A stretch of DNA of 64,000 bases from Priestia koreensis (GCF_001274935.1 NZ_LILC01000002.1:577924-641923); one strand, 5' to 3'. Counted from the stretch's first letter, positions 40,711 to 51,957 are shown. The notes: generated from the sequence alone by a model not told the origin. A program made the numbers and translations.

Positions 40711-42990
40711 ATGAGAGTAAAAAAAGAGTTGCATGAAATTATTGACCTTTTAAAAGAAAATCCTGACTATAAAGATCAGGTTATTCATTGGGAAACCATT
40801 GAGCCAACGGAAGCCAAAACGACTCCGTTTCCTGATTTTATGGATGAACGATTAAAGATCGCCTTAGAAAATCGTGGTATTGGCGCTCTTTATACCCACC
40901 AAGAAACGGCCTTTCATAAGGCTTATCATAAACAGCACTTTGTGGCGGTTACGCCAACAGCATCTGGTAAAACGCTGTGCTATAACCTTCCTGTTTTACA
41001 AAGCGTGCTAGAAGATGAACAGTCGAGAGCTCTTTATTTGTTTCCAACAAAAGCACTCGCACAGGACCAAAAGAGCGAGATTAACGAGATGATCGAGGAA
41101 ATGGGTGTGCCGATTAATAGCTATACGTATGACGGCGATACACCTGCAAACATTCGTCAAAAGGTACGAAAAGCAGGTCACGTCGTTATTACAAATCCAG
41201 ATATGCTGCATTCTGCTATTTTGCCACATCATACAAAATGGGTGTCTTTATTTGAAAACTTAAAGTATATCGTTATTGACGAACTGCACACGTATCGCGG
41301 CGTATTTGGAAGTCATGTTGCGAATGTAATTCGTCGATTAAAGCGCATTTGTGCGTATTACGGTAGCAATCCAACATTCATCTGTACGTCTGCTACCATT
41401 GCCAATCCAAATGAGCTTGCTTCGCAGCTAACAGGAGAACAGGTTACCTTGATTAATAACAACGGTGCTCCGACCGGACGAAAGCATTTTATTTTTTATA
41501 ATCCACCGATCGTAAATAAGCCACTTAATATTCGACGCAGCGCTACCCTTGAGGTGCGGAAGCTTGCGGGAGAATTTTTGAAAAATAAAATTCAAACAAT
41601 CGTGTTTGCGCGCAGTCGTGTCCGAGTGGAGATCATTTTAACGTATCTTCAGGAGCTAGTGAAAAACGAGCTGAGCGCGAAATCCATTCAAGGTTATCGG
41701 GGTGGATATTTACCGAAACAGCGCCGTGAAATTGAGCGAGGACTACGAAACGGTGAAATATACGGAGTCGTCAGCACGAATGCGCTTGAGCTAGGAGTTG
41801 ATATTGGTCAGCTTCAAGTATGTATTATGACCGGATATCCTGGAACGATTGCAAGTGCCTGGCAGCAGGCAGGACGAGCAGGTCGTCGTCACGGAGAGGC
41901 GGTTATTGTGATGGTAGCAAGCTCTAGTCCACTCGATCAGTATATTATCCAAAATCCTGCGTATTTCTTTGAGCAAAATCCAGAAACAGCCCGAATCAAT
42001 CCAGATAACTTGGTGATCTTAGTTGATCATGTAAAGTGTGCATCCTATGAGCTGCCGTTTAGACAAGGAGAGCAGTTCGGCGGGGTGGATATTGAAGACG
42101 TGCTCGAATTTTTAGGTGAAGAGCGCGTCGTGCATTTAAACGGTGACAAGTGGTATTGGATGAATGATTCATTTCCTGCTCACAACATCAGTCTGCGTTC
42201 TGCATCCCAAGAAAACGTGGTGATTATTGATATTTCCGACGTAGCGAACGTCAAAGTCATTGGAGAAATGGATACGTTCAGTGCGATGACGCTGTTACAT
42301 GACGAAGCTATTTATCTTCATCAAGGTACGCAGTTTCAAGTAGAGGAACTAGATTGGGACGAGAAGAAGGCGTATGTTCGGGAAGTGGACGTCGACTACT
42401 TTACGGATGCAAATCTAGCGGTTAATTTAAAGGTGCTAGAAGAAGACAAGCATTTTGAACACGCACCTTATGAGGTGGGCTATGGCGACGTAATGGTAAG
42501 CGCGATGGCAACGATTTTTAAGAAGATTAAGTTTGAAACACATGAAAACATCGGATCAGGTCCCATTCATCTCCCGGAAGAGGAGCTGCATACGAATGCT
42601 GTTTGGATTAGCTTTGAGCCTGATGCGTTGTTCGGAGGATCAACGGAGCGTGTGGAACAAGCGCTTATTTCCGTGTCACACTCTCTTCAATCCATTGCGC
42701 CGCTTATGGTCATGTGCGATCCGTCTGATTTGCACACCGTTCCGCAGTTAAAAGCAGTGCATAATGAAAAGCCTACGATCTTTTTATACGACCGCTATCC
42801 AGGTGGCGTCGGTCTCAGTGACAAGGTGTATACGATGATGGATCAGCTTCTAGAAGAGGCATATGGGATGATTGGAGACTGTTCGTGTGAGTCAGGATGT
42901 CCTTCTTGCATCGGAATGGAAGCGACGGGTGACACGGCGAAACAAGACGCGCTAAAGCTATTGCGTCTTCTGCAATCAACTTCTGAATAA
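40711..42990 (+). CDS. mrfA: DEAD/DEAH-box DNA helicase, mitomycin repair factor A
   Basis: About 759 aa. Helicase motifs: Q-like region near residue 65, Walker A TPTASGKT, DELH (Walker B, as DELHTYRG), SATIAN (motif III), second RecA domain with STNALELGVDIG and QQAGRAGRR (motif VI). The C-terminal DUF1998 domain carries a four-Cys cluster (CSCESGCPSC). This is the YprA/MrfA family, which acts with MrfB in a UvrA-independent repair of mitomycin C damage in B. subtilis. The ATG at 40711 is 6 nt from AGGTG. mrfB follows, as in B. subtilis. Confidence 0.9.
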   Translation: MRVKKELHEIIDLLKENPDYKDQVIHWETIEPTEAKTTPFPDFMDERLKIALENRGIGALYTHQETAFHKAYHKQHFVAVTPTASGKTLCYNLPVLQSVLEDEQSRALYLFPTKALAQDQKSEINEMIEEMGVPINSYTYDGDTPANIRQKVRKAGHVVITNPDMLHSAILPHHTKWVSLFENLKYIVIDELHTYRGVFGSHVANVIRRLKRICAYYGSNPTFICTSATIANPNELASQLTGEQVTLINNNGAPTGRKHFIFYNPPIVNKPLNIRRSATLEVRKLAGEFLKNKIQTIVFARSRVRVEIILTYLQELVKNELSAKSIQGYRGGYLPKQRREIERGLRNGEIYGVVSTNALELGVDIGQLQVCIMTGYPGTIASAWQQAGRAGRRHGEAVIVMVASSSPLDQYIIQNPAYFFEQNPETARINPDNLVILVDHVKCASYELPFRQGEQFGGVDIEDVLEFLGEERVVHLNGDKWYWMNDSFPAHNISLRSASQENVVIIDISDVANVKVIGEMDTFSAMTLLHDEAIYLHQGTQFQVEELDWDEKKAYVREVDVDYFTDANLAVNLKVLEEDKHFEHAPYEVGYGDVMVSAMATIFKKIKFETHENIGSGPIHLPEEELHTNAVWISFEPDALFGGSTERVEQALISVSHSLQSIAPLMVMCDPSDLHTVPQLKAVHNEKPTIFLYDRYPGGVGLSDKVYTMMDQLLEEAYGMIGDCSCESGCPSCIGMEATGDTAKQDALKLLRLLQSTSE

Positions 42991-42995
42991 ATGCT

Positions 42996-43024
42996 AAACA
43001 CTAGGGAACCTCCTTAGTGTTTTT
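42996..43024 (+). terminator. terminator-like hairpin between mrfA and mrfB
   Basis: Stem AACACTA/TAGTGTT with inner GGGA/TCCT-type pairing and a short T run, six bases after the mrfA stop. It could reduce read-through into mrfB. Confidence 0.6.
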
Positions 43025-43101
43025 CTTTGTGCGGAAAATGAAAAAGGATTCGAAAACGTGATATAGTAAACGAAACAATATGAGAATAAAAGGTGATGAA
43101 G

Positions 43102-44346
43102 GTGTCCCTAAAATCAAAATTGAACCGGATGAAAAAGCATATTTCAAAAGAAGAAAACAAGCCCGTGGAAAAACCTGCACAGCACATTATAGAGGGAAAC
43201 ATCCCCTTTTTAGCAGAATGGCAGGCGTTTAATGCTGTCCCGCATTATGTGGAGAAAGAGTACATTTTTGTGCGAAAACAGCGCTATTCATTGAACCATC
43301 AGCACGGCCTGTATGCATTTGGTGAATTGTTTGAGGTGAAAAATCAGTGGGTAAACAGTGATGTGAGACACCCTTTGTCGTTAAAATCGACAGAGGTAGA
43401 AGAACTGTTTTTCTTTGATACGGAAACAACAGGTCTTAGTCATGGAACAGGTACAACCGTGTTTTTACTAGGAGTAGGAAAGGTGACATCACAAGAGGTC
43501 GAGGTGACACAATATTTACTGCCGAGCCCTAGTGCTGAAGCCGCTCTTTATTATTCCTTTCTTCAGGACTTAGAGCAAAGTAAGCTAAGCGTCCATTATA
43601 ATGGAAAATCCTTTGACTGGCCGCAAGTGCGCACCCGCCATACGCTTTTAAGAAATCACTTACCGGCGCTTCCGAGCTTTGAGCATTTTGACTTACTTCA
43701 CCCCGCTAGAAGGCTGTGGAAACATCGGATGGAATCTGTGAAATTAACAAAAGTAGAGCAGGACATTTTACAAGTACAGCAGCGCGAGGATGATATACCA
43801 GGGTTTTTGGCCCCAATGATTTATTTTGACTACATAGAGTCAAAGGATCCAAAGGGGATCTTTGAAGTTATGAAGCATAACGAGCGAGATATTTTATCGT
43901 TAATTACCCTCTACATTCATATTTCCAAAGGTCTGCTTGGAGTGGAAACGAAAAGTCAGCGGGAAACGTTTGAAATAGCCAAGTGGTATGACAAACTAGG
44001 TGATCAGTCTACGGCACAGCATTTCTATGAGACGATTACAGCCGACTCGGTGAAATACAGCGAGGCACAAATGGCACTTGCAAAACAATACAAAAAACAA
44101 AAGCAGTGGGATGAAGCTGTTGAAATTTGGGAAAGTCTTGTGGGAGAAGATGATGAAGTGTCGCTTGAGGCGGGAATTGAGCTTGCGAAAGTGTACGAGC
44201 ATCAGAAAAAGGATGTGGAAAAAGCGCTTCGGTATGCTGAAGCATCCTATGAGAAATGGGTACAAAACGAAGCGGGAACTGACCGTGAAGAAGACGCGTT
44301 TCAAAAGCGAATTGGGCGGCTTATAAAGAAGCTCGGTAGGCAGTAA
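43102..44346 (+). CDS. mrfB: DEDDh-like exonuclease, mitomycin repair factor B
   Basis: 414 aa. The metal-binding Exo I motif is FFDTETTG (about 108), with a second region HYNGKSFDWPQV and Exo III-like HNERDIL (about 261). The C-terminal third has TPR-like helices (AKWYDKLGDQSTAQHFYE). It is the YprB/MrfB partner of MrfA. GTG 43102 is 8 nt from AAAGG; the ATG at 43096 touches the ribosome site and is less likely. Confidence 0.85.
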   Translation: MSLKSKLNRMKKHISKEENKPVEKPAQHIIEGNIPFLAEWQAFNAVPHYVEKEYIFVRKQRYSLNHQHGLYAFGELFEVKNQWVNSDVRHPLSLKSTEVEELFFFDTETTGLSHGTGTTVFLLGVGKVTSQEVEVTQYLLPSPSAEAALYYSFLQDLEQSKLSVHYNGKSFDWPQVRTRHTLLRNHLPALPSFEHFDLLHPARRLWKHRMESVKLTKVEQDILQVQQREDDIPGFLAPMIYFDYIESKDPKGIFEVMKHNERDILSLITLYIHISKGLLGVETKSQRETFEIAKWYDKLGDQSTAQHFYETITADSVKYSEAQMALAKQYKKQKQWDEAVEIWESLVGEDDEVSLEAGIELAKVYEHQKKDVEKALRYAEASYEKWVQNEAGTDREEDAFQKRIGRLIKKLGRQ

Positions 44347-44370
44347 GTATTTAGCATCAATCTCCTGTAT

Positions 44371-44410
44371 AAAATAGAAAATTAGCAAAATTACGACATT
44401 TTCTATTTTT
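44371..44410 (+). terminator. rho-independent terminator after mrfB
   Basis: Twelve-base AT-rich stem AAAATAGAAAAT/ATTTTCTATTTT followed by T. Confidence 0.65.
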
Positions 44411-44505
44411 ACACTTTTGTATTGTCCTATTTTTCAGTCATTGTTAAAATATTGCATTGTAATGATTGAATTATAGAAAATACTACACTCATTGGAGATG
44501 GTTAC

Positions 44506-44598
44506 ATGAAAAACATCATTTTAGTCTCATTTTTTGCAGTAATTTGCTTAACGGTTATTGTATTATCAGGAATGAAAAATACAGGTTTTACTTTTTAA
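44506..44598 (+). CDS. small hydrophobic membrane peptide, 30 aa
   Basis: ATG after GGAGATGG (5-7 nt). Thirty codons ending TAA encode a single hydrophobic helix (IILVSFFAVICLTVIVLSG) with Lys near both ends. It lies between mrfB and cotD with its own ribosome site. Composition fits a genuine small membrane protein, but no homolog family comes to mind. Confidence 0.45.
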   Translation: MKNIILVSFFAVICLTVIVLSGMKNTGFTF

Positions 44599-44622
44599 CA
44601 TAAATTAGGTGTTTATATCAGT

Positions 44623-44650
44623 ACAGGTATCATCGTTCTTTCATACTGTA
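44623..44650 (+). promoter_or_regulatory. sigma-K-like promoter of cotD
   Basis: CATACTGTA (44642-44650) matches the sigma-K -10 pattern CATANNNTA. AC at 44623-44624, 17 bp upstream, fits its minimal -35. It is about 40 bp before the cotD start, agreeing with late mother-cell expression of a coat protein. Confidence 0.55.
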
Positions 44651-44689
44651 TTAATGTAAGTAAAATACAATATGAAAGGGGAATGCTTT

Positions 44690-44983
44690 ATGTTTGGTAG
44701 ACCACCAATCGTTATGCCACCTGTTGTTCACCCAACGAAATGTTGCGTGCAGTTTAACTGTCAAGAGGTTATCGTGCCTCATGTTCATCCGACTCACACA
44801 ACGTTTGTAAATCAAACAAATTTCAAGCACAATCATTATTTCCCACAAACTCAATCAGCACTTGACCCGACAACTAGCCAGCACTTCAGCTGCGGTCAGC
44901 CGCCTTGTTGTCCACAAGGACCAATGGGAGGTCCACAGGGCCCATGGGGACCTAGACCACCTCACGGGTATGGCGGATATTAA
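44690..44983 (+). CDS. cotD: inner spore coat protein CotD
   Basis: 97 aa, rich in His, Pro, Gln and Cys. N-terminus [20 protein letters not shown] and a middle of repeated VHPTHTT/HNHY phrases, with a Gly-Pro-rich tail ([17 protein letters not shown]). It is a structural protein of the spore coat, likely cross-linked through Cys. AAAGGGG before the ATG at 44690. Position between mrfB and ypsA is as in B. subtilis. Confidence 0.88.
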   Translation: MFGRPPIVMPPVVHPTKCCVQFNCQEVIVPHVHPTHTTFVNQTNFKHNHYFPQTQSALDPTTSQHFSCGQPPCCPQGPMGGPQGPWGPRPPHGYGGY

Positions 44984-44992
44984 TGATTTTTT

Positions 44993-45020
44993 AGGAACTG
45001 ACACTGTTCAGTTCCTCTTT
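44993..45020 (+). terminator. rho-independent terminator after cotD
   Basis: Nine-base-pair stem AGGAACTGA/TCAGTTCCT with six-base loop and T-rich tail. Confidence 0.75.
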
Positions 45021-45080
45021 TATTTATCGGCAGCTTTCGTCTATACTAAAGGAAACATGTATAAAAAAGAGGTGATAATC

Positions 45081-45635
45081 ATGCCGAAAGTAGTAGCTGT
45101 CACAGGGTATAAGCCATTTGAGCTAGGTATTTTCAAACAAGATCATGAAGGCGTGGGATATATTAAAAAAGCCATCCATAAAAAGCTCGTACCGCTTATA
45201 GAAGAAGGGCTAGAGTGGGTCATTATTAGTGGTCAATTAGGGGTAGAATTATGGGCGGCAGAAGTCGTATTTGACCTTCAGCTCGAATATCCTCAGCTTC
45301 AGTTAGGTATTTTAACGCCTTTTCTAGAGCAGGAAGAAAAGTGGAATGAACAAAATAAAGAGTTGTACGAATTTATTTGCAGTCAAGCTGATTTTATGGA
45401 TAGCATTACGAAGCGAAAATATGAAAGCCCCGAACAATTTCGTATGAAAAATCAATTTTTCATACAAAAGAGTGATGCGCTATTAGTTATGTTTGATGAG
45501 GAGCACGGTGGAAGTCCCAAATTTATGTACGAAACCGCTAAAAAATACGCCGAACGCTATCCGTATGATATTTGGACGATTACCTCGTATGATTTACAGG
45601 ATATTGTAGAGGAAGAAAAATACAATCAGTTTTAA
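45081..45635 (+). CDS. ypsA: YpsA, SLOG-superfamily protein
   Basis: 184 aa. DUF1273/SLOG fold with an N-terminal [15 protein letters not shown], the glycine-containing loop [14 protein letters not shown], and [16 protein letters not shown], which resembles the nucleotide/ADP-ribose-binding site of the DprA/LOG group. In B. subtilis and S. aureus it influences cell division and works near GpsB; the biochemical activity is not established. AGAGGTGAT before the ATG decides the start within a longer open frame. Confidence 0.88.
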   Translation: MPKVVAVTGYKPFELGIFKQDHEGVGYIKKAIHKKLVPLIEEGLEWVIISGQLGVELWAAEVVFDLQLEYPQLQLGILTPFLEQEEKWNEQNKELYEFICSQADFMDSITKRKYESPEQFRMKNQFFIQKSDALLVMFDEEHGGSPKFMYETAKKYAERYPYDIWTITSYDLQDIVEEEKYNQF

Positions 45636-45905
45636 CCGTCTTGTCGAAAAAAACGTTTGAAAGAAAATTGACATTTCACTTTATTTTTGAAAAAATAGAG
45701 GAGAAACATTTGGACAAAGATAGCTTTGGTTTCTCTAGGTAATTGTAAGCTTTCTTCGTTGAGTTTGTTTACATATCTAATCATACCGAGTATAACTAGC
45801 GCTAAATTTCGCATAAAGTTAGGGTTGTACATATTGCGTTGGGTATACTAATATGTATAAAATAAAAAGAAATAATAAGGGTTATTGTACCGAGGTGAGA
45901 AAAGA

Positions 45906-46223
45906 ATGTTATCTGATAAAATTAAATTTAGTGCCAAAGAGATTTTAGAAAAAGATTTTAAAACGACGATGCGTGGTTACAGCCAAGAAGAAGTAGATAA
46001 GTTTTTAGATGGAATCATTAAAGACTATGAAGTGTTTTATCATGAAATTGAGGAACTGCAGCAGGAAAATCTACGCTTGCGCAAGCAGCTAGAAGACAGC
46101 AGTAGAAGACAGCAGTCATATTCAGCACCGTCCTCTACACAAGCAGGAACAACAAATTTCGATATTTTAAAACGTTTATCGAACCTAGAGAAGCATGTAT
46201 TTGGTAGCAAGTTATACGAATAA
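45906..46223 (+). CDS. gpsB: cell-division/peptidoglycan coordination protein GpsB
   Basis: 105 aa. The N-terminal DivIVA-like domain ([20 protein letters not shown], then [15 protein letters not shown]) contains the membrane and PBP-binding loop. A coiled coil (about 35-70) follows, then a Ser-rich linker and C-terminal trimerisation segment ([16 protein letters not shown]). It shuttles between septum and side wall. GAGGTGAG before ATG 45906. rnpB follows. Confidence 0.92.
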   Translation: MLSDKIKFSAKEILEKDFKTTMRGYSQEEVDKFLDGIIKDYEVFYHEIEELQQENLRLRKQLEDSSRRQQSYSAPSSTQAGTTNFDILKRLSNLEKHVFGSKLYE

Positions 46224-46350
46224 ACCATCGGATTGGGGCGTCGTAAAGTCTGCCCTCTAATCCAAATGTTGGACGAAAAAAACAGTTTTTAAAAAAGATG
46301 CAAAAAATCATTTGCATCTTTGTTCATTTTTTATTATACTATGATTTGTC

Positions 46351-46765
46351 GTTGACAATAACGTTCGAGCAATCGCTGTACTGCTTGACAGTGCAGAGGA
46401 AAGTCCATGCTCGCACAGGCTGAGATGCTTGTAGTGTTCGTGCCTAGCCAATTCATAAGCTAGGGTAGTCTGGTCTTTGACTGGGCTAACGGCAGGGAAA
46501 AAGCCTAAGTTCATCTGAATATGGCTTGAATACCTATAACGTGCCACAGTGACGTAGTCTTATCAGAAATGATGAGAGTGGAACGCGGTAAACCCCTCGA
46601 GCGAGAAACCCAAATAATGGTAGGGGCACTTTTCGGAAGGAACTAAACGGATGAAAGGACAGATACCAATCTGTAGATAGATGATTGCTACCGGAGTACG
46701 AGGTTGCGGACCGCTTGCAGTACAAAGGTACAAAACATGGCTTACAGAACGTTATTGATAAGCAT
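46351..46765 (+). ncRNA. rnpB: RNase P RNA, Bacillus type (class B)
   Basis: Contains the universal core blocks: GAGGAAAGTCCATGCTCGC near the 5' end, CGTGCCTA, GTGCCACAGTGACG, AACGCGGTAAACCCCTCGAG, and near the 3' end GATAGATGATTGC and AAAACATGGCTTACAGAAC. The ends pair (CAATAACGTTC with GAACGTTATTG) as helix P1. It is the catalytic RNA that matures tRNA 5' ends. It lies after gpsB as in B. subtilis. Exact ends are set from P1 pairing and may be off by several bases. Confidence 0.95.
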
Positions 46766-46813
46766 CACGATCACAATAAATATTCATTGATTATTTTAAT
46801 CAATCCACACCAG

Positions 46814-46842
46814 CTCTCCAAAGCACATTGGAGGGTTTTTTT
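46814..46842 (+). terminator. rnpB terminator
   Basis: Stem CTCCAA/TTGGAG, extended by flanking C/G pairs, then T8. Confidence 0.75.
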
Positions 46843-46846
46843 ATGC

Positions 46847-46874
46847 AAAAAAAAAGCGAGGACTTCTCGCTTTT
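46847..46874 (-). terminator. terminator of the TetR gene
   Basis: Stem AAAAGCGAG/CTCGCTTTT with long T run on the minus strand. The stem overlaps the tetR-family stop codon. Confidence 0.75.
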
Positions 46875-47778
46875 AGTGGGCGTTTGTTAACATTGGTAAG
46901 GACATTCGAAATTCCGCTATTAATGGCTGAAGTGCTTCGATGTTAAACTGTTCGATCATGAGAATCAGCCCTTCAATAATAATCATTCGAGGCTCGCTGT
47001 GATCTTGTTCTAATTCTTCTATGAGCGCATCAATAGAGGAGGATGCTTTTTCAAAGTAAGGCTCGTTTATCGTAAACTCATGACAAATTTTTTTCATGTC
47101 CTTGCACAGGGAGAGAAGTCGTATCTTTGTGCTCTGTCCGGCGCATGAAGTTTTCATATATTCGTTCATTAACGTTTTATTTAAAATCGTTGTCGCACTC
47201 ACATCAAAGCTTTTTACAATCCCATCAATGCGATGGACTAAAAACTGCGCTAGTTCGTCCACTTTTATCGCAATGTTTTCGGAAATGATGTAAAACATGT
47301 ATTCACGAATCATGCCGCTTAAAATGGCAATACAATCATAAATATGCGGTTCAATTTTCGGTCCGTACATTTGGCGTAAGCGAACTTCATACCAGTTGTG
47401 AAGCTGAGCACGCATTTTGAAAAAATATTCACGCATGCCTTCTTTCATCTCACCTGCCTGTTCACGCATATGCATATGAAAATAATCTTTGTACTTCACA
47501 AATTCCTCTAACTGAATTTGGATTTGTTTCACAAACATTTCTCGTGGTGGAAGACTCGGATCTTTATCTAAATGAACAATTTTTTCAAATAAAATGTCGT
47601 GATAATATTTTAAAATGGAAAACAGTAAATCTTCTTTGGATGAAAAATAGTTGTAAACAGAGCCCTTGGCAATGCCACTTTTTTCTGCAATTTCTTGAAT
47701 AGATGTCGCGTGATACCCCTTTTTGGAAAAAAGTTTCATCGCTACTTCTAAAATACTTTTTTGTTTTTCGTTTATCAT
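46873..47778 (-). CDS. TetR-family repressor, 301 aa
   Basis: N-terminal TetR HTH (EVAMKLFSKKGYHATSIQEI ... SGIAKGSVYNYFSSKEDLL). The C-terminal effector region is unusually long, about 240 residues, roughly 100 more than the classic TetR. It is divergent from the drug-efflux MFS gene, and two TetR-like palindromes lie between them, so it most likely represses the pump. The 54-aa gene upstream on the same strand probably shares its transcript. AGAGGA lies about 10 nt before the ATG. Confidence 0.82.
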   Translation of the reverse strand: MINEKQKSILEVAMKLFSKKGYHATSIQEIAEKSGIAKGSVYNYFSSKEDLLFSILKYYHDILFEKIVHLDKDPSLPPREMFVKQIQIQLEEFVKYKDYFHMHMREQAGEMKEGMREYFFKMRAQLHNWYEVRLRQMYGPKIEPHIYDCIAILSGMIREYMFYIISENIAIKVDELAQFLVHRIDGIVKSFDVSATTILNKTLMNEYMKTSCAGQSTKIRLLSLCKDMKKICHEFTINEPYFEKASSSIDALIEELEQDHSEPRMIIIEGLILMIEQFNIEALQPLIAEFRMSLPMLTNAH

Positions 47779-47850
47779 TCTTTACACGTCCTCTTGCAAA
47801 ATCCTTGATCAAAAATTACTAATGAATTACCTCTAGTATAACGTACATCA

Positions 47851-48015
47851 TCACTTTTGTGGAATCGATTCAGTAGCGGGATACAAATGCTTCAGCAGAG
47901 GAAGTGAAAGAGCAGCTCGCGGTTTAATAAATTCAATCTGAATACCCTGTAATTTAAATTTTTCGACCATGTTTTTTAAACGTGTTTGTCGCTTTGTAAG
48001 TGCAGCATTGTTCAA
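47851..48015 (-). CDS. small basic protein, 54 aa, upstream of tetR
   Basis: TTG start 6 nt after a strong AAAAGGAGAGG ribosome site, TGA stop at 47851. 54 residues, Lys/Arg-rich N-terminal half (NNAALTKRQTRLKNMVEKF), no membrane segment. Lies 72 bp before the TetR start on the same strand, so it is probably the first gene of that transcript. Family not recognised. Confidence 0.5.
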   Translation of the reverse strand: MNNAALTKRQTRLKNMVEKFKLQGIQIEFIKPRAALSLPLLKHLYPATESIPQK

Positions 48016-48090
48016 CTCTTTCCTCTCCTTTTTGTAAAGCTCAAACGAAAGTGCCTATATACTGTTCGTTCAAATCCTTTTATTTTTGGG

Positions 48091-48160
48091 ATGACCAGTC
48101 GGTCATGATAAAACCTTTGACTTATAAATAACTATGTCTTATAATCTGACTGAACGGTCA
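48091..48160. promoter_or_regulatory. two TetR-type operators in the tetR/MFS divergent region
   Basis: Palindrome ATGACC-N4-GGTCAT at 48091-48106 and TGAC-N6-GGTCA at 48147-48160. Both resemble the TGACC/GGTCA half-sites used by many TetR-family repressors. They are placed between the divergent starts and would cover both promoters. Confidence 0.55.
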
Positions 48161-48318
48161 TTTTACATTCATCATACCTTTACCGAAGAAAATAAGCAAC
48201 ACTTGAGGTGGTAAGCGAAGAGGATTATTTATCGCTCTTTGTAAGAGGTTAAGCAATGAATAAAAATGCCGATACATTGGATAGCCTTACGCAATAGGGC
48301 AAACGTATAAACACATAG

Positions 48319-49929
<1,611 letters not shown>

Positions 49930-49940
49930 AGGTGTAGATG

Positions 49941-49968
49941 AGAGAAGGAGAGATCCTTCTCTTTTTTT
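49941..49968 (+). terminator. rho-independent terminator
   Basis: Eight-base-pair stem AGAGAAGG/CCTTCTCT with a six-base loop and T7. Confidence 0.85.
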
Positions 49969-50111
49969 AGTTGTAAAAGAAGTCATCATTTATGTTGAAT
50001 AGAAGGAAATTTTGCTAAAAGTCTATTTTTTTATGCGTTTTCATTATAGAATAGGGGAAGATGCATACGCATCATAAACATTGATTTTGTTTTTGTGAGG
50101 GGTTGAACATA

Positions 50112-51782
50112 TTGGAAAAGAAATGGTGGAAAGAAGCGGTCGCTTATCAAATATATCCACGAAGCTTTATGGATTCTAATGGAGATGGAATTGGCGATAT
50201 TCAAGGGGTTATTTCAAAGCTCGACTATTTAAAGGACTTAGGAATTGACGTAATTTGGATTTGTCCAATTTACAAATCGCCAAATGATGATAACGGTTAC
50301 GATATTAGTGACTACAAAGATATTATGAAGGATTTCGGCACGATGGCTGATTTTGATCAGCTGCTTGACGAAGTGCATCGCCGAGATATGAAGCTAATTA
50401 TGGATCTGGTCATTAACCATACGTCAGATGAGCATCCGTGGTTTGTAGAATCTCGCTCATCAAAAGATAATCCGTACCGTGATTATTACATGTGGAAAGA
50501 AGGAAAAGAAGGCAAGGAGCCAAATAACTGGGAGTCAATTTTCAGTGGTTCTGCATGGGAATATGATGAAGCAACAGACGAATACTACCTGCACGTCTTC
50601 TCTCGCAAACAGCCAGATTTAAACTGGGAAAATGAATTGGTTCGAAACGAGCTTTATGAAATGGTGAACTGGTGGTTAGACAAAGGAATTGACGGTTTCC
50701 GCGTCGATGCGATTTCACACATTAAAAAGGTAGAGGGACTACCTGACTTACCAAATCCAGAAGAGCTTGATTATGTACCATCTTATGAAGGACATATGAA
50801 CCGACCGGGGATTCAAGAATTTTTAAAAGAGCTAAAAAATAGCACGTTTGATAAATATGACATTATGACGGTTGGAGAAGCTAATGGAGTAAAATGGGAC
50901 GGTGCTAGTCAGTGGGTTGGTTCTGAAGAAGGAAAGTTCAATATGATTTTTCAGTTTGAGCACATGGGGCTTTGGTCAAAGGGAACAGACGAACCGCTTG
51001 ATTTACTGCAACTGAAGATGATTTTAACGAACTGGCAGCGCGGATTAGCAGAAGTAAATGGCTGGAATGCGCTCTACTTAGAAAATCACGACCAAATTCG
51101 TTCTATTAATAAATTTGGTAGCATGGAATTTCGTGAAGAGAGTGCGAAGTGTTTAGCGGCGATGTACTTTTTAATGAAGGGCACACCATTTATTTATCAA
51201 GGCCAAGAAATTGGAATGACGAACGTGAAGTTCGCAACAATTGATCAGTATGATGATGTGGGCATGATTAACTACTACCGCATTGAAACGGAAAAGGGTC
51301 GTCCACATGAAGAAATTATGAAGGTTATTTGGGAAGAAGGACGTGATAATTCACGTACACCAATGCAATGGTCTTCAGAAGAAAATGCGGGCTTTACAAC
51401 TGGTACACCGTGGTTCGGTATTAATCCAAACTTTATCGAGGTTAACGTAAAAACACAAACAGACGATCCGCAGTCTATTTTAAACTTTTACAAATCGCTC
51501 ATCCATATTCGCAAAACAAACGACGTGTTAGTCTACGGAGAATACGATTTACTTCATCCGGATCATACACAGCTTTTCGCTTATACTCGTACACTAGGCG
51601 ACGAACAAGCGTTAATTGTGTGTAACATGTCTGATCAAGAAGCGAAATTTGAGCTTCCTGAGGAAATGAACGTAACGAATCAAAAGCTGTTGCTTCATAA
51701 CTATCCAGTGGAAACAATTGAATCGGTTTATTCATTTAACCTAAAGCCATATGAGACTCGTGTGTATCTTTTAACGAACTAA
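50112..51782 (+). CDS. GH13 oligo-1,6-glucosidase / alpha-glucosidase
   Basis: 556 aa. GH13 conserved regions: DLVINHTSDEHPWF (region I), GFRVDAISHIKK with the nucleophile Asp (II), MTVGEANGV with acid/base Glu (III), LENHDQ (IV). The QPDLNWEN motif places it in the oligo-1,6-glucosidase subfamily. It is cytoplasmic and hydrolyses isomaltose- or sucrose-type alpha-glucosides; trehalose-6-phosphate hydrolase is a less likely alternative. Two TTG codons compete as start; 50112 is 9 nt from GTGAGGGG, 50103 touches it. The gene is not in an operon. Confidence 0.85.
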   Translation: MEKKWWKEAVAYQIYPRSFMDSNGDGIGDIQGVISKLDYLKDLGIDVIWICPIYKSPNDDNGYDISDYKDIMKDFGTMADFDQLLDEVHRRDMKLIMDLVINHTSDEHPWFVESRSSKDNPYRDYYMWKEGKEGKEPNNWESIFSGSAWEYDEATDEYYLHVFSRKQPDLNWENELVRNELYEMVNWWLDKGIDGFRVDAISHIKKVEGLPDLPNPEELDYVPSYEGHMNRPGIQEFLKELKNSTFDKYDIMTVGEANGVKWDGASQWVGSEEGKFNMIFQFEHMGLWSKGTDEPLDLLQLKMILTNWQRGLAEVNGWNALYLENHDQIRSINKFGSMEFREESAKCLAAMYFLMKGTPFIYQGQEIGMTNVKFATIDQYDDVGMINYYRIETEKGRPHEEIMKVIWEEGRDNSRTPMQWSSEENAGFTTGTPWFGINPNFIEVNVKTQTDDPQSILNFYKSLIHIRKTNDVLVYGEYDLLHPDHTQLFAYTRTLGDEQALIVCNMSDQEAKFELPEEMNVTNQKLLLHNYPVETIESVYSFNLKPYETRVYLLTN

Positions 51783-51806
51783 TCTAGGCAAACGGTTGCA
51801 TATTTT

Positions 51807-51843
51807 ACAAAAGCTCAGCTTTTTAACTAGCTGAGCTTTTTGT
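51807..51843 (+). terminator. rho-independent terminator
   Basis: Fourteen-base stem ACAAAAGCTCAGCT and complement, with an eight-base loop and T5. Confidence 0.85.
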
Positions 51844-51957
51844 ATGGGGAAAATTTAAGTGTTTTGACACCGTATATTCTCATATAGGACATTGAAACAT
51901 GATGCCCGTTATGGTAATTTAACAGAAGGTAAATAACTAAAAGAACGAGGTTTAAGG

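Noticed and set aside
43996..44388. 130-codon minus-strand ORF opposite mrfB
   Set aside because: Antisense shadow; low-complexity Phe/Leu-rich translation.
46226..46265. Imperfect hairpin after gpsB as a terminator
   Set aside because: Several mismatches and no T run; transcription may continue toward rnpB.
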